In this document: positions 63,140 to 64,000 of the stretch, piece after piece
Layout: every line of letters begins with the position of its first letter
Position numbering within the stretch: position 1 is the stretch's first letter
Assembly: GCF_000716435.1 (NCBI RefSeq)
Contig: NZ_JNWO01000001.1
Coordinates: 62,001-126,000 of the forward strand
Direction: 5' to 3'
Source: Streptomyces xylophagus
GTDB lineage: Bacteria; Actinomycetota; Actinomycetes; Streptomycetales; Streptomycetaceae
DNA: 64,000 bases
Position numbers and translations under genes: made by a program
Notes under the pieces: generated by a model
Databases searched by the model: none
What the model saw: only the letters and a program-made list of their open reading frames with translations
Told to the model about the DNA's origin: nothing

Positions 63140-64000
63140 TCAGGCGACGACGGTGAACAGACCGCTGCGGTCGCCGAGTCTGCTGAGGGAGATCTTGCCG
63201 GGGATGCCGTTGGCGTCGGTGCCGGTGTAGCCCAGGTGATGCTGCCACTTGGCGTAGGCGGCGACGGTGGTGGAACCGAAGGAACCGTCACCCGCGTACG
63301 TCTTCGCGAGATAGCCGAGTTTGACCAGCGCGGCCTCGGTGAGGTTCGTGCCCGCCATGTAGCTGACGTGGCCCTGCTTGCGGCCGGGATCGGACTTCGC
63401 CGCGGCGATCAGCCGGGAGAGGTCGACCCGGGGCTTGCTCGCCGAGCCGGAGGGCTTGGACGGCTTGGACGGTGCCGTCTTGGTGACCGCGAGCTGCTTC
63501 TTCACGTCGGCCCGGAAGTCGTCCATGTCGAAGCTGGGGTCGATCTTGCCGGGCTGCACTTCCTTGTGCCCCGCGACCGACTTCTCGGACCAGCCGTGCG
63601 CCCGGCACAGCGCCGCCGCCCACAGCACGGCCTGACGGTACTGCGCGTCCGGGTAGGGGTCCTTGCCGTTGCCGAGGTTCTCGATCTCCAGGCCGTACAG
63701 GCAGTCGTTGCCGTCGGCGTTGGCCTGGTTGTCGTGCGGGAGCGACTTCTCCTCGCGCAGCGCGTTCAGTACGTCCAGGTCGACGGCCCCGGCGTGGTTG
63801 GCGCGCCCGTGGCCGATCATCCAGAGCCCGTCCGTCTTGCCCAGCCAGGAGTGGCAGAGCGGGCCGGGCAGGTCCGACCTGCCGTTGTAGCAGATCTCCT
63901 TGTCGCCGTGCCCGGCCGTGTGATGGATCAGTACGCCGATCACGGGGCCGAAGGTCTTGCCGGTCTCCGAGTCGCGGTTGTGCGTCTTCCAGCCGGTGTG
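63140..64000 (-). CDS. N-acetylmuramoyl-L-alanine amidase (5' end outside window)
   Basis: The reading frame continues to the window edge (HTGWKTHNRDSETGKTFGPVIGVLIHHTAG), so the start is not visible. Amidase_2 motifs: VLIHHTAG (zinc His), CLYGLEIENLGNG, and SVAGHKEVQPGKIDPSF (second zinc His and Lys). A Lys/Pro/Ser linker leads to a C-terminal domain of about 90 residues with a peptidoglycan-binding flavour (GSFGSTTVAAYAKWQHHLGY, ending GIPGKISLSRLG). It cuts the lactoyl-peptide bond of peptidoglycan. The domain form is close to actinophage endolysins, so phage origin is possible, but no other phage gene is seen here. Confidence 0.85.
   Translation of the reverse strand, partial: HTGWKTHNRDSETGKTFGPVIGVLIHHTAGHGDKEICYNGRSDLPGPLCHSWLGKTDGLWMIGHGRANHAGAVDLDVLNALREEKSLPHDNQANADGNDCLYGLEIENLGNGKDPYPDAQYRQAVLWAAALCRAHGWSEKSVAGHKEVQPGKIDPSFDMDDFRADVKKQLAVTKTAPSKPSKPSGSASKPRVDLSRLIAAAKSDPGRKQGHVSYMAGTNLTEAALVKLGYLAKTYAGDGSFGSTTVAAYAKWQHHLGYTGTDANGIPGKISLSRLGDRSGLFTVVA

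Noticed and set aside
63140..64000. Prophage boundary suggested by endolysin-like amidase
   Set aside because: No integrase, holin or structural gene is visible; a chromosomal amidase is equally likely.
1..64000. CRISPR arrays, tRNA, rRNA, transposases
   Set aside because: No regularly spaced repeats, cloverleaf with T-loop, rRNA-like stretch or DDE-transposase motif was noticed by eye; tRNAscan and IS searches would be decisive.

Overview
The window reads as chromosome of a Streptomyces or close actinomycete. Coding DNA is very GC-rich, GTG starts and 4-bp ATGA/GTGA gene overlaps are common, and the gene content fits: a proteasome beta subunit, SpoIIE-type phosphatases, secreted sugar hydrolases with CBMs, FTR1/DyP iron uptake and a LuxR regulator with an N-terminal ATPase. 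I saw no rRNA, tRNA, CRISPR array or intact insertion sequence.

Layout. 1-2.1 kb (-): lipoprotein and two LolD/MacB-like ABC ATPases, separated by a decayed chimera left by a roughly 0.3 kb tandem duplication. 2.3-5.6 kb (+): sensor kinase without a visible response regulator, then two paralogous COG4705-like membrane proteins, each preceded by 11-bp direct repeats. 5.9-8.9 kb (+): secreted phosphodiesterase and an aminoglycoside phosphotransferase-like protein. 9.0-12.2 kb (-): GH3 beta-glucosidase and a second, broken GH3. 12.2-16.8 kb: a Ro60-like (TROVE plus vWA) protein coupled to a protein of unknown function, divergent from a beta-propeller and a small NlpC/P60-like protein. 17-19.5 kb (+): GT-C glycosyltransferase and a flippase-like membrane protein behind two palindromic operators. 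19.6-21 kb (+): an orphan proteasome beta subunit and a SUKH protein. 21-24.3 kb (-): a broken secreted propeller/golvesin/NucB nuclease and a SapA-like secreted protein.

24.8-38.3 kb is one carbohydrate locus: araBAD, a secreted GH39-like hydrolase with CBMs, a sugar ABC importer, a LacI regulator and a divergent cytoplasmic GH36 alpha-galactosidase. The set fits uptake of an alpha-galactosyl-arabinose disaccharide cut from arabinogalactan protein: the GH39 releases it outside, the ABC system imports it, GH36 splits it and AraBAD feeds L-arabinose to the pentose phosphate pathway.

38.5-43 kb (+): LuxR/ATPase regulator and two anti-sigma-like regulators. 42.7-44.7 kb (-): two PAP2 phosphatases and a DedA protein, probably for undecaprenyl-phosphate recycling. 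44.9-48.2 kb (+): an EfeU-EfeO fusion and EfeB behind an iron-box-like palindrome. 48.4-49.5 kb (+): HoxN-type nickel transporter behind a Nur-box-like palindrome. 49.5-53.9 kb (-): unknown helical protein, APC permease, soluble transhydrogenase, small protein. 54-57.5 kb (+): GH15 and a secreted FG-GAP propeller. 57.5-62.9 kb (-): two SpoIIE-type PP2C phosphatases. 63.1-64 kb (-): peptidoglycan amidase cut by the window end.

The most interesting points are the orphan proteasome beta subunit carrying Val49, the substitution known from the salinosporamide-resistance subunit SalI; the arabinogalactan locus; the Ro60-like/propeller cluster; palindromic TACA/TGTA operators shared by two lipid-carrier-type loci; and the duplication that produced the chimeric ABC fragment.
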